In this document: positions 51,917-59,912 of the stretch, one piece after another
How the letters are laid out: each line of letters starts with the position of its first letter
How positions within the stretch are numbered: the first letter of the stretch is position 1
From: an uncultured Eubacteriales bacterium
Lineage (GTDB): Bacteria > Bacillota > Clostridia > Oscillospirales > CAG-272
Length of the DNA: 59,912 bases
Assembly: GCA_934474225.1 (NCBI GenBank)
Contig: CAKSLU010000009.1
Location: 1-59,912, forward strand
Direction: 5' to 3'
Notes under the pieces: generated by a model
Told to the model about the DNA's origin: nothing
The model's input: only the letters and a program-made list of their open reading frames with translations
Database searches by the model: none
Made by a program: the position numbers and the translations under genes

Positions 51917-53374
51917 ATGAAACGAATTATTCTGCTTGCCGCGGCGGCAGTGCTGCTTTGCAGTCTGCTTGCGTCCTGCGGCAAGGAAAAGGCGCCGGTT
52001 ACCTCCGGCGAAACGACCACGGAGACTGTTGAAACCGAGCTGAAAGTCCCCACTGCCGATTACGGCGGGCACACCTTCAACTTCCTGTCGGCGGGGTACA
52101 TCACCTACAACGACTTCGATTTTGAAGAGGAAAGTTCCATGCCGCTGCCGAACGCGCAGTACAAGCGCCGCCGCAAGGTGGAAGAGGACTTCGGCGTGAC
52201 CATTAAAGAGACGCTGGACAACAGTTATCCCACCGCCAGCGTCACGGCAGGACCGGGCTATATGACGCTCATCACCAACTACACGGCAGGTGATGCCGAA
52301 TATGATGCGGCGCTGATCGCCGGATATGATGTATCCGGGCTTGCCTATGTCGGCGCACTGTACGATATGGCATCCATCGACACGCTGGACCTCACCAACA
52401 GTTGGTGGGATCAGAATGCCAACAAGAGCCTGACGCTGAAGGGCGTCACCTTCTTCACCACCGGTGACATCACCTGCTCGGACAACGATGCCGTCAACAT
52501 CATCGTTTTCAACAAGGCACTGCAGGAGCAGTACGGACTGGAGAATTTCTACGATGCGGTTGACGACGGCACCTGGACGCTGGACAAGTTCGGCACACTG
52601 GCAAGACAGGTGACCGAGGATCTCAACCAGGACGGGCAGATGAACGAGAACGACCGATTCGGCCTCATCTGCTGGGACGACTCCATCTGCGCCATTGTCA
52701 GCGCGGCAGGACAGCGCTGCTGCGTCATCAACGACGCGGGCGAAATGGAGTTGACGCTGTATAACGAATCCACGCTTTCCGCACTGGAAACCTACATGCA
52801 GCTGGTCAACGACAAGACGCACACCTTTGTCTATAAGCGCGTCATGAGCGATGCGACCTCGATTTGGCTGAACAACCAGGGGCTCTTCTGGACAACACGC
52901 ATCGATGTCGTGCCGCGGTTCCGCAACATGGACAGCGATTTCGGCATTCTGCCGTATCCGAAGCTGACAGAGACGCAGACCGACTATTACTCCTGCCTCG
53001 CGCCCTGGAACAGCCAGTTCATCTGCGTGCCCGTCATCCAGGAGGACGTCAGCCGCACCGGTGTGCTGCTGGAAGCGCTCGGCTATTACGGACAGAAAAT
53101 CGTCCTGCCCGCCTACTATGATGTCAACCTGGTCGGTCAGTCCTCCCGCGATGAGGAATCCGAGGCGATGCTGGACATCATCTTCGGCAATGTGGTCTAC
53201 GACATCGGGTACATCTACCGCGTCGGTCCTTACAACAAGGAATTGATTTATATGCTCCGCGCCGGGGACACGAGCTTCGCCTCCCGGTATGATTCGCTGC
53301 TCGGCAAGGCGGAGACCTCGCTGAAGACCATCAACACCGCATATTCCATGGCGGTCGCGGATTGGCAGAAATAA
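51917..53374 (+). CDS. Extracellular solute-binding lipoprotein (sugar-type)
   Basis: This 485-residue exported protein has signal and lipobox LLASCGKEK (C21). The rest is a family 1 (SBP_bac_1-like) two-lobe binder (YMTLITNYTAGDAEYDAALI; NEDRFG-type hinge LNQDGQMNENDRFGLICWDD), typical of ABC importers for oligosaccharides. No permease or ATPase gene lies nearby, so it is an orphan that may use a shared or distant transporter, or act as a surface receptor. A GGAGGG site precedes the ATG. It is co-regulated, by shared promoter motif, with the glycosidase gene downstream. Confidence 0.82.
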   Translation: MKRIILLAAAAVLLCSLLASCGKEKAPVTSGETTTETVETELKVPTADYGGHTFNFLSAGYITYNDFDFEEESSMPLPNAQYKRRRKVEEDFGVTIKETLDNSYPTASVTAGPGYMTLITNYTAGDAEYDAALIAGYDVSGLAYVGALYDMASIDTLDLTNSWWDQNANKSLTLKGVTFFTTGDITCSDNDAVNIIVFNKALQEQYGLENFYDAVDDGTWTLDKFGTLARQVTEDLNQDGQMNENDRFGLICWDDSICAIVSAAGQRCCVINDAGEMELTLYNESTLSALETYMQLVNDKTHTFVYKRVMSDATSIWLNNQGLFWTTRIDVVPRFRNMDSDFGILPYPKLTETQTDYYSCLAPWNSQFICVPVIQEDVSRTGVLLEALGYYGQKIVLPAYYDVNLVGQSSRDEESEAMLDIIFGNVVYDIGYIYRVGPYNKELIYMLRAGDTSFASRYDSLLGKAETSLKTINTAYSMAVADWQK

Positions 53375-53383
53375 ACACGCACG

Positions 53384-53412
53384 AAAAAAAGCCGTCACAG
53401 ACGGCTTTTTTT
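53384..53412 (+). terminator. Terminator of the binding-protein gene
   Basis: AAAAAAAGCCGTC pairs with GACGGCTTTTTTT around ACA. It separates the lipoprotein from the downstream pair of genes. Confidence 0.88.
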
Positions 53413-53415
53413 CTG

Positions 53416-53445
53416 TTGCCGGACGCCCTTTGGATGTGTTATAAT
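53416..53445 (+). promoter_or_regulatory. Promoter upstream of the DUF5696-like gene
   Basis: TTGCCG (53416-53421), 18-bp spacer, TATAAT (53440-53445), starting a leader of about 130 nt. Confidence 0.6.
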
Positions 53446-53464
53446 CAAAACGGGAAGGCAAAAA

Positions 53465-53567
53465 CCGAAATATACAAATAACAAGCCGCATTCTACATTC
53501 CAACGCATCGGATGCATGATAGAATAGGGATGAAGTCGATTCAAATCACTTTTTTTGTATATTTCGG
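53465..53567 (+). promoter_or_regulatory. Long inverted repeat in the leader of the DUF5696-like gene
   Basis: CCGAAATATACAAA (53465-53478) is the exact inverse of TTTGTATATTTCGG (53554-53567). The second arm overlaps the start of the Shine-Dalgarno CGGAGG (53565-53570). Both arms contain the GAAATATACAA motif also seen at 51813. The stretch could form a long-range mRNA stem or be a pair of protein sites. A possible second -10 (TACATT, 53494-53499) lies after the first arm. Confidence 0.55.
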
Positions 53568-53579
53568 AGGAAAAAAGAA

Positions 53580-55424
53580 ATGAATGCAGAATTCAAGGTA
53601 ACCTGTTACTCGTCCGAGGGCGCGGTCTTCACAATGGACCCCGTTGTGGAAGAAAACGGGGCAGAAATCCGCATGACCATCCCGCGTGAGCAGCTCTGCT
53701 CCCCGCGGCTGAACAAGATTCGCATCGAGACCAATCTGACGCGCGCGAAGGTCGGGGACGAGGGCTATATGTTTTACCCCACCAACTTCGGCTGCGCTTT
53801 TGTCATGACCAAGTTCACCGAGCGCAAGGTCGATGATTATGAATTCGAGTCCTGGCTGTCCGCAACGCCGGTCTGCGGCATCTGCGAAAACGAGAACGCA
53901 CTGTTCTGCCGCGTGGACAAGGAGGCGTTTGATGCGCGCTTCTATGTGACCTTCAAGGGCGGCGTCTACAGCATCTGCCCCGAGTTCCTCTTTGACGGCG
54001 ACGAGCCGGATGAGGATGTCGTAATCGTCTACCACCGCATGCCGGGCGCGTCCTATTCGGACATGGCGCGGTACTATCGTCAGTATCAGATGGAATACCG
54101 TGGCTGCGTACCGCTGAAGGAGCGCGTCAAGCGCCGCGACGCACTGCGCCGCGCAGCGGAGGGCATGGAACTGCGCATCCGCATGGGCTGGAAGCCGATT
54201 CCCACGCCGGTGCGCCATCAGACGCTCGAAAACGAGCCGCCCATGTATGTCGCCTGTGACATCGCAGAATTGAATAAAATCATCGACAAGATGCACGAGA
54301 TGGGCGTCGGCAAGGCAGAACTTTGCCTCGTCGGCTGGGGGCCCGGCGGACACGACGGCAGATTCCCGCAGCAGTACCCGAGCGACCCGCGCTTCGGCGG
54401 CGACGATGAGCTGCGCAAGTTCATTGCCAAGGCGCAGGGCTACGGCTATCAGGTCGTCTGCCACACGGTCAGCTTCGGCGCCTACGAGATTGCCAATAAC
54501 TTCGACCGCGACCTCTTAGTCAAGACCAAGGCGCTGGACGAGAACGGTCAGCCCGGTCTCTATGTCCGCACCATCTACAAGAAGAACGGCCTCAACGGCG
54601 GCGAACCCTACTGCGTCTGCCCGAAGCATGCCTATGAGACCTACGCCGTCAAGGACCTGCCCGTCGTGCGCGGATACGGCTTTGAGGGTCTGCACTACAT
54701 CGACGAGCTGACGGCTTATGTGCCCGAGAAGTGCTATGACAAGAAGCATCCCGGCTCCCGCCGCGACAACTGGAAGTACAACCGCAAGCTGGCACAGCTC
54801 TCGCGCGACCTGTTCGGCGGCTACCAGTCCGAGGGCTACATGGACTACATGAACGCAGACCTCGACGCGATTCTCTATGTCGGCTGCGTCACGCGCTTCC
54901 CGCACCCGAATTACCCGATCGTCGACCGCGGCATTCCGTTCTGGCAGCTGGTCTACCACGGCATCGTGCTTTCCAACCCCACCTCGTCCACGGTCAACTA
55001 CCCGATCAAGGACAGAGACCTGCAGCTCAAGTTCTTCGAGTACGGCGGCAGACCGGTCATGTACTTCAACAGCAAGTTCGGCGAAGACCGCAACTGGATG
55101 GGCGACGTTGATTTGTTCAACAAGACCGATGAGGAGATCGAGGACAGCGTCCGCGCGCTGAAGCGTGCCTATGACGACTATGAAGCCCTGCTGTATCTGC
55201 AGTACGAGTTCATGGACGACCATCGCATGATTGCGCCCAAGGTCTACCGCACGACTTATTCGGACGGCAGCGTGATGACCTGCGACTACAACAACTTTAC
55301 CTATACGCTCGAAAAGCCGGGCGAGGCGCCGCGCACGGTTGAAATGTACAAGATGAAGGCGCCGCGCAGCTGTGTGGATAAGGCAGCGGACGGCAATTCC
55401 AACTTCACGCTGATGAACAACTGA
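53580..55424 (+). CDS. DUF5696-like putative glycoside hydrolase (GH101/129-like fold)
   Basis: This 614-residue soluble protein has no signal peptide. The N-terminal 190 residues form a beta domain (EFKVTCYSSEGAVFTMDPVV). From about 205 a TIM-barrel-like part follows, with ELNKIIDKMHEMGVGKAEL, the Gly-rich VGWGPGGHDGRFPQQYP and a paired acid D375/E376 in GLHYIDELTAYVP. Later IPFWQLVYHGIVLSNPTSS resembles DUF5696 proteins, which belong to the glycosidase clan related to GH101 and GH129 (alpha-N-acetylgalactosaminidase type). A role in removing sugars from imported glycans is therefore possible, but the substrate is not proved. CGGAGG precedes the ATG. It is co-transcribed with the SLH protein. 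Confidence 0.6.
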   Translation: MNAEFKVTCYSSEGAVFTMDPVVEENGAEIRMTIPREQLCSPRLNKIRIETNLTRAKVGDEGYMFYPTNFGCAFVMTKFTERKVDDYEFESWLSATPVCGICENENALFCRVDKEAFDARFYVTFKGGVYSICPEFLFDGDEPDEDVVIVYHRMPGASYSDMARYYRQYQMEYRGCVPLKERVKRRDALRRAAEGMELRIRMGWKPIPTPVRHQTLENEPPMYVACDIAELNKIIDKMHEMGVGKAELCLVGWGPGGHDGRFPQQYPSDPRFGGDDELRKFIAKAQGYGYQVVCHTVSFGAYEIANNFDRDLLVKTKALDENGQPGLYVRTIYKKNGLNGGEPYCVCPKHAYETYAVKDLPVVRGYGFEGLHYIDELTAYVPEKCYDKKHPGSRRDNWKYNRKLAQLSRDLFGGYQSEGYMDYMNADLDAILYVGCVTRFPHPNYPIVDRGIPFWQLVYHGIVLSNPTSSTVNYPIKDRDLQLKFFEYGGRPVMYFNSKFGEDRNWMGDVDLFNKTDEEIEDSVRALKRAYDDYEALLYLQYEFMDDHRMIAPKVYRTTYSDGSVMTCDYNNFTYTLEKPGEAPRTVEMYKMKAPRSCVDKAADGNSNFTLMNN

Positions 55425-55452
55425 TTTAAGTCTCAGGACACGGAGGTATCCA

Positions 55453-58400
55453 ATGAAAAAGCACACCATCAAGGCGGCGGCACTTCTGCTTTGCGCAGTT
55501 CTGCTGCTCTCCGCGCTCTCACTCGGCGCATTTGCCGTAAACGAGGCGCGCGTCGAGGGGGACTATTATGTCCTCTCGAAGGCGGACTATGCGGACAAGA
55601 CACGCGCGGCGTATCTTGCCAAACTCACCGCCTTCTTCACCGACTACAAGTTTGTCTGGAACCGCGACGGGTCGCCCCGCGTGGCACTGCCGGACAGCTG
55701 GTACGGCGTGATGAAGGGCAGTGACACGCAGAACAACCCCTATCACCAGAAGGTCGCCAAGCTGTTCAAAAATGAGAAGACCGGCATTTGGGAATCCTAT
55801 GTTGCCGACTCCTTCGGCATCGACATTCTCAACCTGTACATCCTGCGCGATATGTACGAGCAGTACGGCACGCCGACCACCAAGGTGATGACCGACGACT
55901 GGGTCAAGTACGATGTCTGGGATATGGGCGGCGGTCACCGCACGATGGGCGCGTATGCACTCTCCAAGAATAAGGGCTATGTCGCACCTTATGTCGGCAG
56001 AGCCGAGTACGGCAACCACTATTCCTGGTGCGAGGAACCCTGGATTGAGACCAACACGCTCGGTATGGTCGCCGCGGGCATGCCCAATGTCGCGGTGGAC
56101 CTCACCGCGATGTTCGGACCGTTCACCGGCGACACGGACAACCTCGGCTGGACGGACTATATCGCCGCCATGTACGCCATGGCATACTATGAGAGCGATA
56201 TTCCCACGCTGATCCGCGATGCGGCGGCAATTTTCGCCGAGGACTCGTGGGAGCGCGAGGTCATCGCCATCTGCATGAAGCTCTACAAGGAGAATCCGAC
56301 CGACTGGCGGCGTTCCATTGTGCTGGCAGAGGACCTCTGCACCCGCCGCAACTATCATTATTATTCCAGACAGACGACCGTCAACGAGCAGAGCCGTGTG
56401 GACATCAACATGGCGTTCTCCATCCTCGGTCTGCTGTACGGCAACGGCGATTTTGACGAGACCTGCAAGATTTTCTCGCTGGCGGGCTACGATGCGCGCG
56501 GCGTCTGCTTCCTGCCTGTGCTCGGCATCATCGGCGGCACGGCAGTGCTGCCCGAGGAGGCAAACACCTACCTGTGGCAGGACGGCAAGGGCATTATCGT
56601 CAACACCTATGTCGAAGAAGCGGCAAACGATAAGGGTATCTGGATGCACCACGCCGGTCTGCCGGAGAACTATAAGCTCTCTGACATCATGGATATGTTC
56701 CGGGAGAACTTTGAGCGCGTTCTCGTTGAGAACGGCGGCAAAATCGTCGGCGATACTTACTACATCCCGAAGACGAACTTCCGCACCTACGACTATGTCA
56801 AAATAGGTAACTTCAATTTCGAGACCGGCGACCTCACCGGTTGGACCTCGCTCGGTGCGGCTGCACCCGAGTCTTCGACCTATGCCTTCTACGGCGAATA
56901 TGCGCTGAAGGTAAGCGGTGACAAGAGCGGCGAGAGCGGCGCATACCAGACCGTGTCCGGTCTGAAGGTCGGCTCGGCTTACCGTCTCGATGCCTATGCG
57001 CTCTCCTCCAAGGACGCGACGGGCTATCTCTTTACACGGGATGCCTCCGGCAAGACGCAGACGGCGGCTGTCTCGGGGCAGACCGACTTCGTCAAGCGCG
57101 ACCTTGTGTTCCACGCAACGGCGGAGACCATGCAAATCGGTCTCATGCTGCCTGCCTGCGATTCGACCTGCTATGCAATCGCGGACGAGCTGACGCTCTA
57201 CCGTGTAGAAGAAACCACGCCGTCCGGCATGCAGGTCACGCTGCCGATGGAGGCGGCGACTGTCGGTACCATCATCAATGCAGAGGGCAAGTATGAAAAC
57301 AGCGTGCGCATCACGGTGGATGGCAAGTCCGCGCGCGAAGTGCTGTTGAAGTGCACCTTTGCTAACCCGTCAAACGCCATTGTGGATGCAAAAATCACCG
57401 TCAACGGCGAGAGCTTTGACACGGTGCCGTTCTACAAGACCGGCGCGATGACCAAAAACGGCGTGGATGTGGCATACATTCCGGTGGTACTGAACAAGGA
57501 TGTCAACACGGTTGACCTCGCCTACGACGGCAAGGTTCTCTATATGAAGAATGTTGAGGCGGTCATCGAGCGCACGAGATGTGTGGAGGCGAACCTCGAC
57601 GCCATCACCTTCCGCGAGAATGTCAGCACGACACCGAAGACGGATGGGTCGACGCAGGTGGAAAACGCAAATGTGGTCTACCTCGGCGGCACGGGTGCAG
57701 GCGACGGCTCCTCGCCCGAAAAGGCGCTCAACAACCTGATGGCAGCCTATGACGCGCTGGATCTGTCCAAAGACTGCACCATCGTCGTCTGCGGCGAGTT
57801 TACACAGGCAAAATCCTTTAACCATACATCCAGCTTTACGGGCTCAGTCACGCTGACCTCGGTTTACGGCGGCGTGGACTATCGCAAGAATGGCGCGGCT
57901 ATCGTCACGCCCGGCGCACGCTTTGTCTGCAACGGCAAAACGATTTTCAAGGATATTGATTTCCGGCTGACCGGCAAGTATTACTGCATCGTGGCGCAGC
58001 ATTATCCGCTTGTCATGGATACCGGCGTCACGATGAGTAGCACGGATGCGGGCTTTGTCGGCACCTCGTTTGCCAACGGCTTTGACATCATCGGCGGCTA
58101 CCAGGCAGGGCAGGCCATCGTCTACAGCGGTCAGACCCCGCCCAAGGCATCGGATGCGCCTGTTGACATCACCATCAAGAGCGGCAGCCATTATGTCATC
58201 GCCGCATATTCGAGACAGGTCACCGAGCCTGCCTATGGCGGCGACGCGACCATCCGCATCAGCGGCGACGCACAGGTCGGCACGCTGTATTTCGCACCGG
58301 TCAATACGGGTGAAGAGAATCCCTTTGTCGCGGACGGCGATATTACCGTCGAGCTGCGGGACAAGGCGTCTATCACCAATATGTTCGGCACGACCAACAG

Positions 58401-59157
58401 CGCAACGCTCGGCAGCCTCACGCTGAACTGGTACGGCGGCACGATCGATTTCTTCGATTTGACCAACTACTCCAAGGCGACCGTGAAGGTCACCAGAGGC
58501 ACCACGCTGAACTACAGCAAGACGGCGGAGAAGGCATCCTTCTTCACCAAGGTGGCAGAGAAGTTTGACAAAAAGAACGCAACGCTCGTCGAGAACAAGT
58601 TCAGCTTCACGCGCGACTATACGGACAACTTCACGGATGTGACGGCAAACGCATGGTTCTACAGCTATGTGCGCGATGCTTATCGCATCGGACTTGCAAA
58701 CGGCACGAGTGCGACCAAGTTCTCGCCCGACGGCAGCTTTACCGTCGCGCAGGCGCTGACCGCGGCGGCAAATATCCATACCATCTACAACGGCAAGACA
58801 GTGGACACCGCAGGTGCGAAGAACTGGTATGACCCCTATGTGGACTACTGCATCGCAAACGGCATTATCAAAGCAGGGCAGTTCACAAACTATAACGCGC
58901 CCATCACGCGCGGCGATATGGCTATCGTCTTTGCAAACATCCTGCCCGACAGCGAATATGCGGCTGTTCGCAGCGGTTCGAATCCCGATGTGACAAGCAA
59001 TCTTGCTTGCTACGCGGCAGTACAGAAGCTGTACAATGCAGGCATCGTCGGCGGCGACGCCGGCACGGGCAACTACCGCCCAAGCGACGGCATCAAGCGC
59101 TCCGAGGCATGCGTCATTTTCACCCGCATTGCCATGGCGGATATGCGCGCGAAATAA
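55453..59157 (+). CDS. SLH surface protein with ADP-ribosylglycohydrolase-like domain
   Basis: This 1234-residue exported protein has signal cleavage probably after AFA (28). Residues about 30-440 look like the all-helical ADP-ribosylglycohydrolase (ARH/DraG) fold: DNLGWTDYIAAMYAMAYYES, SIVLAEDLCTRRNYHYYS, DINMAFSILGLLYGNGDFDET. The usual metal-binding DTDxN loop is replaced by AGYDARGVC (D347). From 451 a CBM4_9-like module follows (FNFETGDLTGWTSLG), then an unassigned region, a beta-helix segment (about 735-1030) that opens VVYLGGTGAGDGSSPEKAL, and three SLH repeats from about 1058 (FTDVTANAWFYSYVRDAYRIG). SLH anchors it to the cell wall. GGAGG-like bases precede the ATG. Its substrate is unknown. 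Confidence 0.72.
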   Translation: MKKHTIKAAALLLCAVLLLSALSLGAFAVNEARVEGDYYVLSKADYADKTRAAYLAKLTAFFTDYKFVWNRDGSPRVALPDSWYGVMKGSDTQNNPYHQKVAKLFKNEKTGIWESYVADSFGIDILNLYILRDMYEQYGTPTTKVMTDDWVKYDVWDMGGGHRTMGAYALSKNKGYVAPYVGRAEYGNHYSWCEEPWIETNTLGMVAAGMPNVAVDLTAMFGPFTGDTDNLGWTDYIAAMYAMAYYESDIPTLIRDAAAIFAEDSWEREVIAICMKLYKENPTDWRRSIVLAEDLCTRRNYHYYSRQTTVNEQSRVDINMAFSILGLLYGNGDFDETCKIFSLAGYDARGVCFLPVLGIIGGTAVLPEEANTYLWQDGKGIIVNTYVEEAANDKGIWMHHAGLPENYKLSDIMDMFRENFERVLVENGGKIVGDTYYIPKTNFRTYDYVKIGNFNFETGDLTGWTSLGAAAPESSTYAFYGEYALKVSGDKSGESGAYQTVSGLKVGSAYRLDAYALSSKDATGYLFTRDASGKTQTAAVSGQTDFVKRDLVFHATAETMQIGLMLPACDSTCYAIADELTLYRVEETTPSGMQVTLPMEAATVGTIINAEGKYENSVRITVDGKSAREVLLKCTFANPSNAIVDAKITVNGESFDTVPFYKTGAMTKNGVDVAYIPVVLNKDVNTVDLAYDGKVLYMKNVEAVIERTRCVEANLDAITFRENVSTTPKTDGSTQVENANVVYLGGTGAGDGSSPEKALNNLMAAYDALDLSKDCTIVVCGEFTQAKSFNHTSSFTGSVTLTSVYGGVDYRKNGAAIVTPGARFVCNGKTIFKDIDFRLTGKYYCIVAQHYPLVMDTGVTMSSTDAGFVGTSFANGFDIIGGYQAGQAIVYSGQTPPKASDAPVDITIKSGSHYVIAAYSRQVTEPAYGGDATIRISGDAQVGTLYFAPVNTGEENPFVADGDITVELRDKASITNMFGTTNSATLGSLTLNWYGGTIDFFDLTNYSKATVKVTRGTTLNYSKTAEKASFFTKVAEKFDKKNATLVENKFSFTRDYTDNFTDVTANAWFYSYVRDAYRIGLANGTSATKFSPDGSFTVAQALTAAANIHTIYNGKTVDTAGAKNWYDPYVDYCIANGIIKAGQFTNYNAPITRGDMAIVFANILPDSEYAAVRSGSNPDVTSNLACYAAVQKLYNAGIVGGDAGTGNYRPSDGIKRSEACVIFTRIAMADMRAK

Positions 59158-59173
59158 ATCGCTCTCCTATCAA

Positions 59174-59210
59174 GAAAAAAGCGACACGCATTCGCGTGCC
59201 GCTTTTTTCT
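59174..59210 (+). terminator. Terminator of the SLH protein operon
   Basis: GAAAAAAGCG-A-CACGC pairs with GCGTG-C-CGCTTTTTTC around ATTC. Confidence 0.88.
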
Positions 59211-59237
59211 GTTCGGTTGGAAGAAAATCTGAAAACG

Positions 59238-59270
59238 GCGATATGCCGCCAGCCGTCTCCTTGACGGCGA
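59238..59270. repeat. Single GCGATAT hairpin unit
   Basis: GCGATATGCCGCC followed by a GCCGTC/GACGGC stem, related to the four-unit array at 6855-6951. It overlaps the following promoter. Confidence 0.5.
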
Positions 59271-59290
59271 AGCCTACTCCGTGGTAATAT
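59261..59290 (+). promoter_or_regulatory. Possible promoter of the small membrane protein gene
   Basis: TTGACG (59261-59266), 18-bp spacer, TAATAT (59285-59290). About 100 nt of leader follow. Confidence 0.45.
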
Positions 59291-59388
59291 ATACATATAG
59301 CAGCGCCGCCGATGCGGCATGGCATGGTGGCTTGGTGAGGAACTTTGCCTGCACCGGCATGCGTGCACAGCAGCAAGGAGAAACGACA

Positions 59389-59718
59389 ATGAAAAGTGAG
59401 AAAAAATATCTTATCTTAAAAACTGTCTTTCTATGCGCATTGGTCGTATGGATTGCTTTCTTGGCTTTTTTCTTCTTATATGTGCAAAAACTGCCTGTGG
59501 AACAGATGCGTACAATCGTTGCTTACTTTGACGCGCATCACAGCATGCTGTGTGCAGCTGCATTTTTGTATGTCTTTCCACTGTCTGTTGCGATTATATG
59601 CTTTGGCATGATGCTGAAACATAAGCGCAGCCGCTTGATGGCTTTTCGGTTTGCTCTATATATGGTTGCGGGGTGCCTTTTCGTGGGTACACTGATCAAT
59701 CTGCTGCTGTCACTCTGA
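59389..59718 (+). CDS. Small three-helix membrane protein, unknown function
   Basis: This 109-residue protein has three hydrophobic segments: YLILKTVFLCALVVWIAFLA (7-26), MLCAAAFLYVFPLSVAIICF, and ALYMVAGCLFVGTLINLLL. A basic loop KHKRSR lies between the second and third. No family recognised. AAGGAG precedes the ATG at 59389. It is monocistronic between a terminator and rpsT, and no neighbour hints at a role. Confidence 0.65.
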   Translation: MKSEKKYLILKTVFLCALVVWIAFLAFFFLYVQKLPVEQMRTIVAYFDAHHSMLCAAAFLYVFPLSVAIICFGMMLKHKRSRLMAFRFALYMVAGCLFVGTLINLLLSL

Positions 59719-59758
59719 ATCATCGGATTTTGCCGGTAGCGCATTCGTTTTTATCCTT

Positions 59759-59789
59759 TGCCGGGGTGGCTCAGCCATCCCGGCATTTT
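59759..59789 (+). terminator. Terminator of the small membrane protein gene
   Basis: TGCCGGG and CCCGGCA arms around GTGGCTCAGCCAT, followed by TTTTCT. Confidence 0.7.
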
Positions 59790-59797
59790 CTATTGCA

Positions 59798-59831
59798 AAA
59801 CAAAAAGCAGACCGTGCGTCAGTCGGTCTGC
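59798..59831 (-). terminator. Terminator of rpsT
   Basis: On the minus strand GCAGACC (59831-59825) pairs with GGTCTGC (59813-59807), followed by TTTTTGTTTT. Confidence 0.8.
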
Positions 59832-59837
59832 TCTTGG

Positions 59838-59912
59838 TTATGCCATCTTGTTGAGTTTAATGGTAAACTGGCTCTTCTTGTGCGCAGCTGCATTCTTGTG
59901 AATGATGCCGCG
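59838..59912 (-). CDS. rpsT: 30S ribosomal protein S20 (3' end only)
   Basis: The last 24 codons and stop of rpsT are present; the gene continues past the window end. The visible end RGIIHKNAAAHKKSQFT matches the C-terminal segment of S20, which binds 16S rRNA in the small subunit. The full protein is normally about 85-90 residues. A minus-strand terminator follows immediately. Confidence 0.9.
   Translation of the reverse strand, partial: RGIIHKNAAAHKKSQFTIKLNKMA

Overview
The window comes from a GC-rich genome of a Gram-positive, probably gut-dwelling Clostridia bacterium, most like the Oscillospirales or a related uncultured lineage. The evidence is the GlgC/GlgD pair typical of Bacillota, a Firmicutes-type GalT, DUF1653 and DUF3006 proteins, an S-layer-homology (SLH) surface protein, strong consensus sigma-A promoters with 17-bp spacers, and palindromic dispersed repeats of the kind common in gut Clostridia. 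The genus assignment is inference.

Layout: (1) 1-1700 is accessory DNA: an XRE regulator, three small ribbon-helix-helix genes, and a fourth copy split by a 275-bp element with terminal inverted repeats. (2) 1.8-7.5 kb holds single genes: a SLOG-family protein, a GNAT acetyltransferase, an SDR dehydrogenase, a candidate small RNA, a lipoprotein with an Ada-like Cys domain, a PHP phosphoesterase, a CFI-box protein and a DtxR-family regulator. (3) 7.5-13.2 kb has a LarA-type nickel racemase with an ECF S component and glycerate kinase, followed by galM-galT. (4) 13.6-16.9 kb is a four-gene operon joined by ATGA overlaps: C39-like secreted protein, FAD oxidoreductase, DUF1653 and VOC protein. 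(5) 16.9-29.4 kb, minus strand, is a full glycogen operon (unknown ORF, glgB, glgC, glgD, glgA, glgP, a GH13 enzyme) that ends with nicotinate phosphoribosyltransferase and a membrane protein. (6) 29.7-41.6 kb holds a secreted GH43/beta-helix enzyme, a Mn-type CDF transporter, an acyl-CoA ligase, an ABC-2 exporter, a lipoprotein, a methyltransferase, plsY and a DUF3006 gene. (7) 41.7-47.6 kb is housekeeping: ligA, an amidase, ttcA, gpsA, ispD and ispF. (8) 47.6-49.6 kb is a low-GC island with poorly conserved or broken genes, including a frameshifted MutS-like/SPASM-like remnant. (9) 50-59.2 kb carries rpe and then the most interesting locus: an AraC regulator divergent from an orphan sugar-binding lipoprotein, a DUF5696-like putative glycosidase, and a 1234-residue SLH-anchored protein with an ADP-ribosylglycohydrolase-like domain. 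(10) The end holds a small membrane protein and the 3' end of rpsT.

How it fits together: the genes describe a carbohydrate fermenter that stores glycogen, takes in galactose through GalM/GalT and displays glycan-active proteins on its surface. The AraC locus looks like a self-contained glycan module. Two of its transcription units share an 11-bp motif (GAAATATACAA) in similarly built promoter regions, and a perfect 14-bp inverted repeat brackets the 5' leader of the glycosidase gene. No tRNA, CRISPR array or intact transposase was seen.
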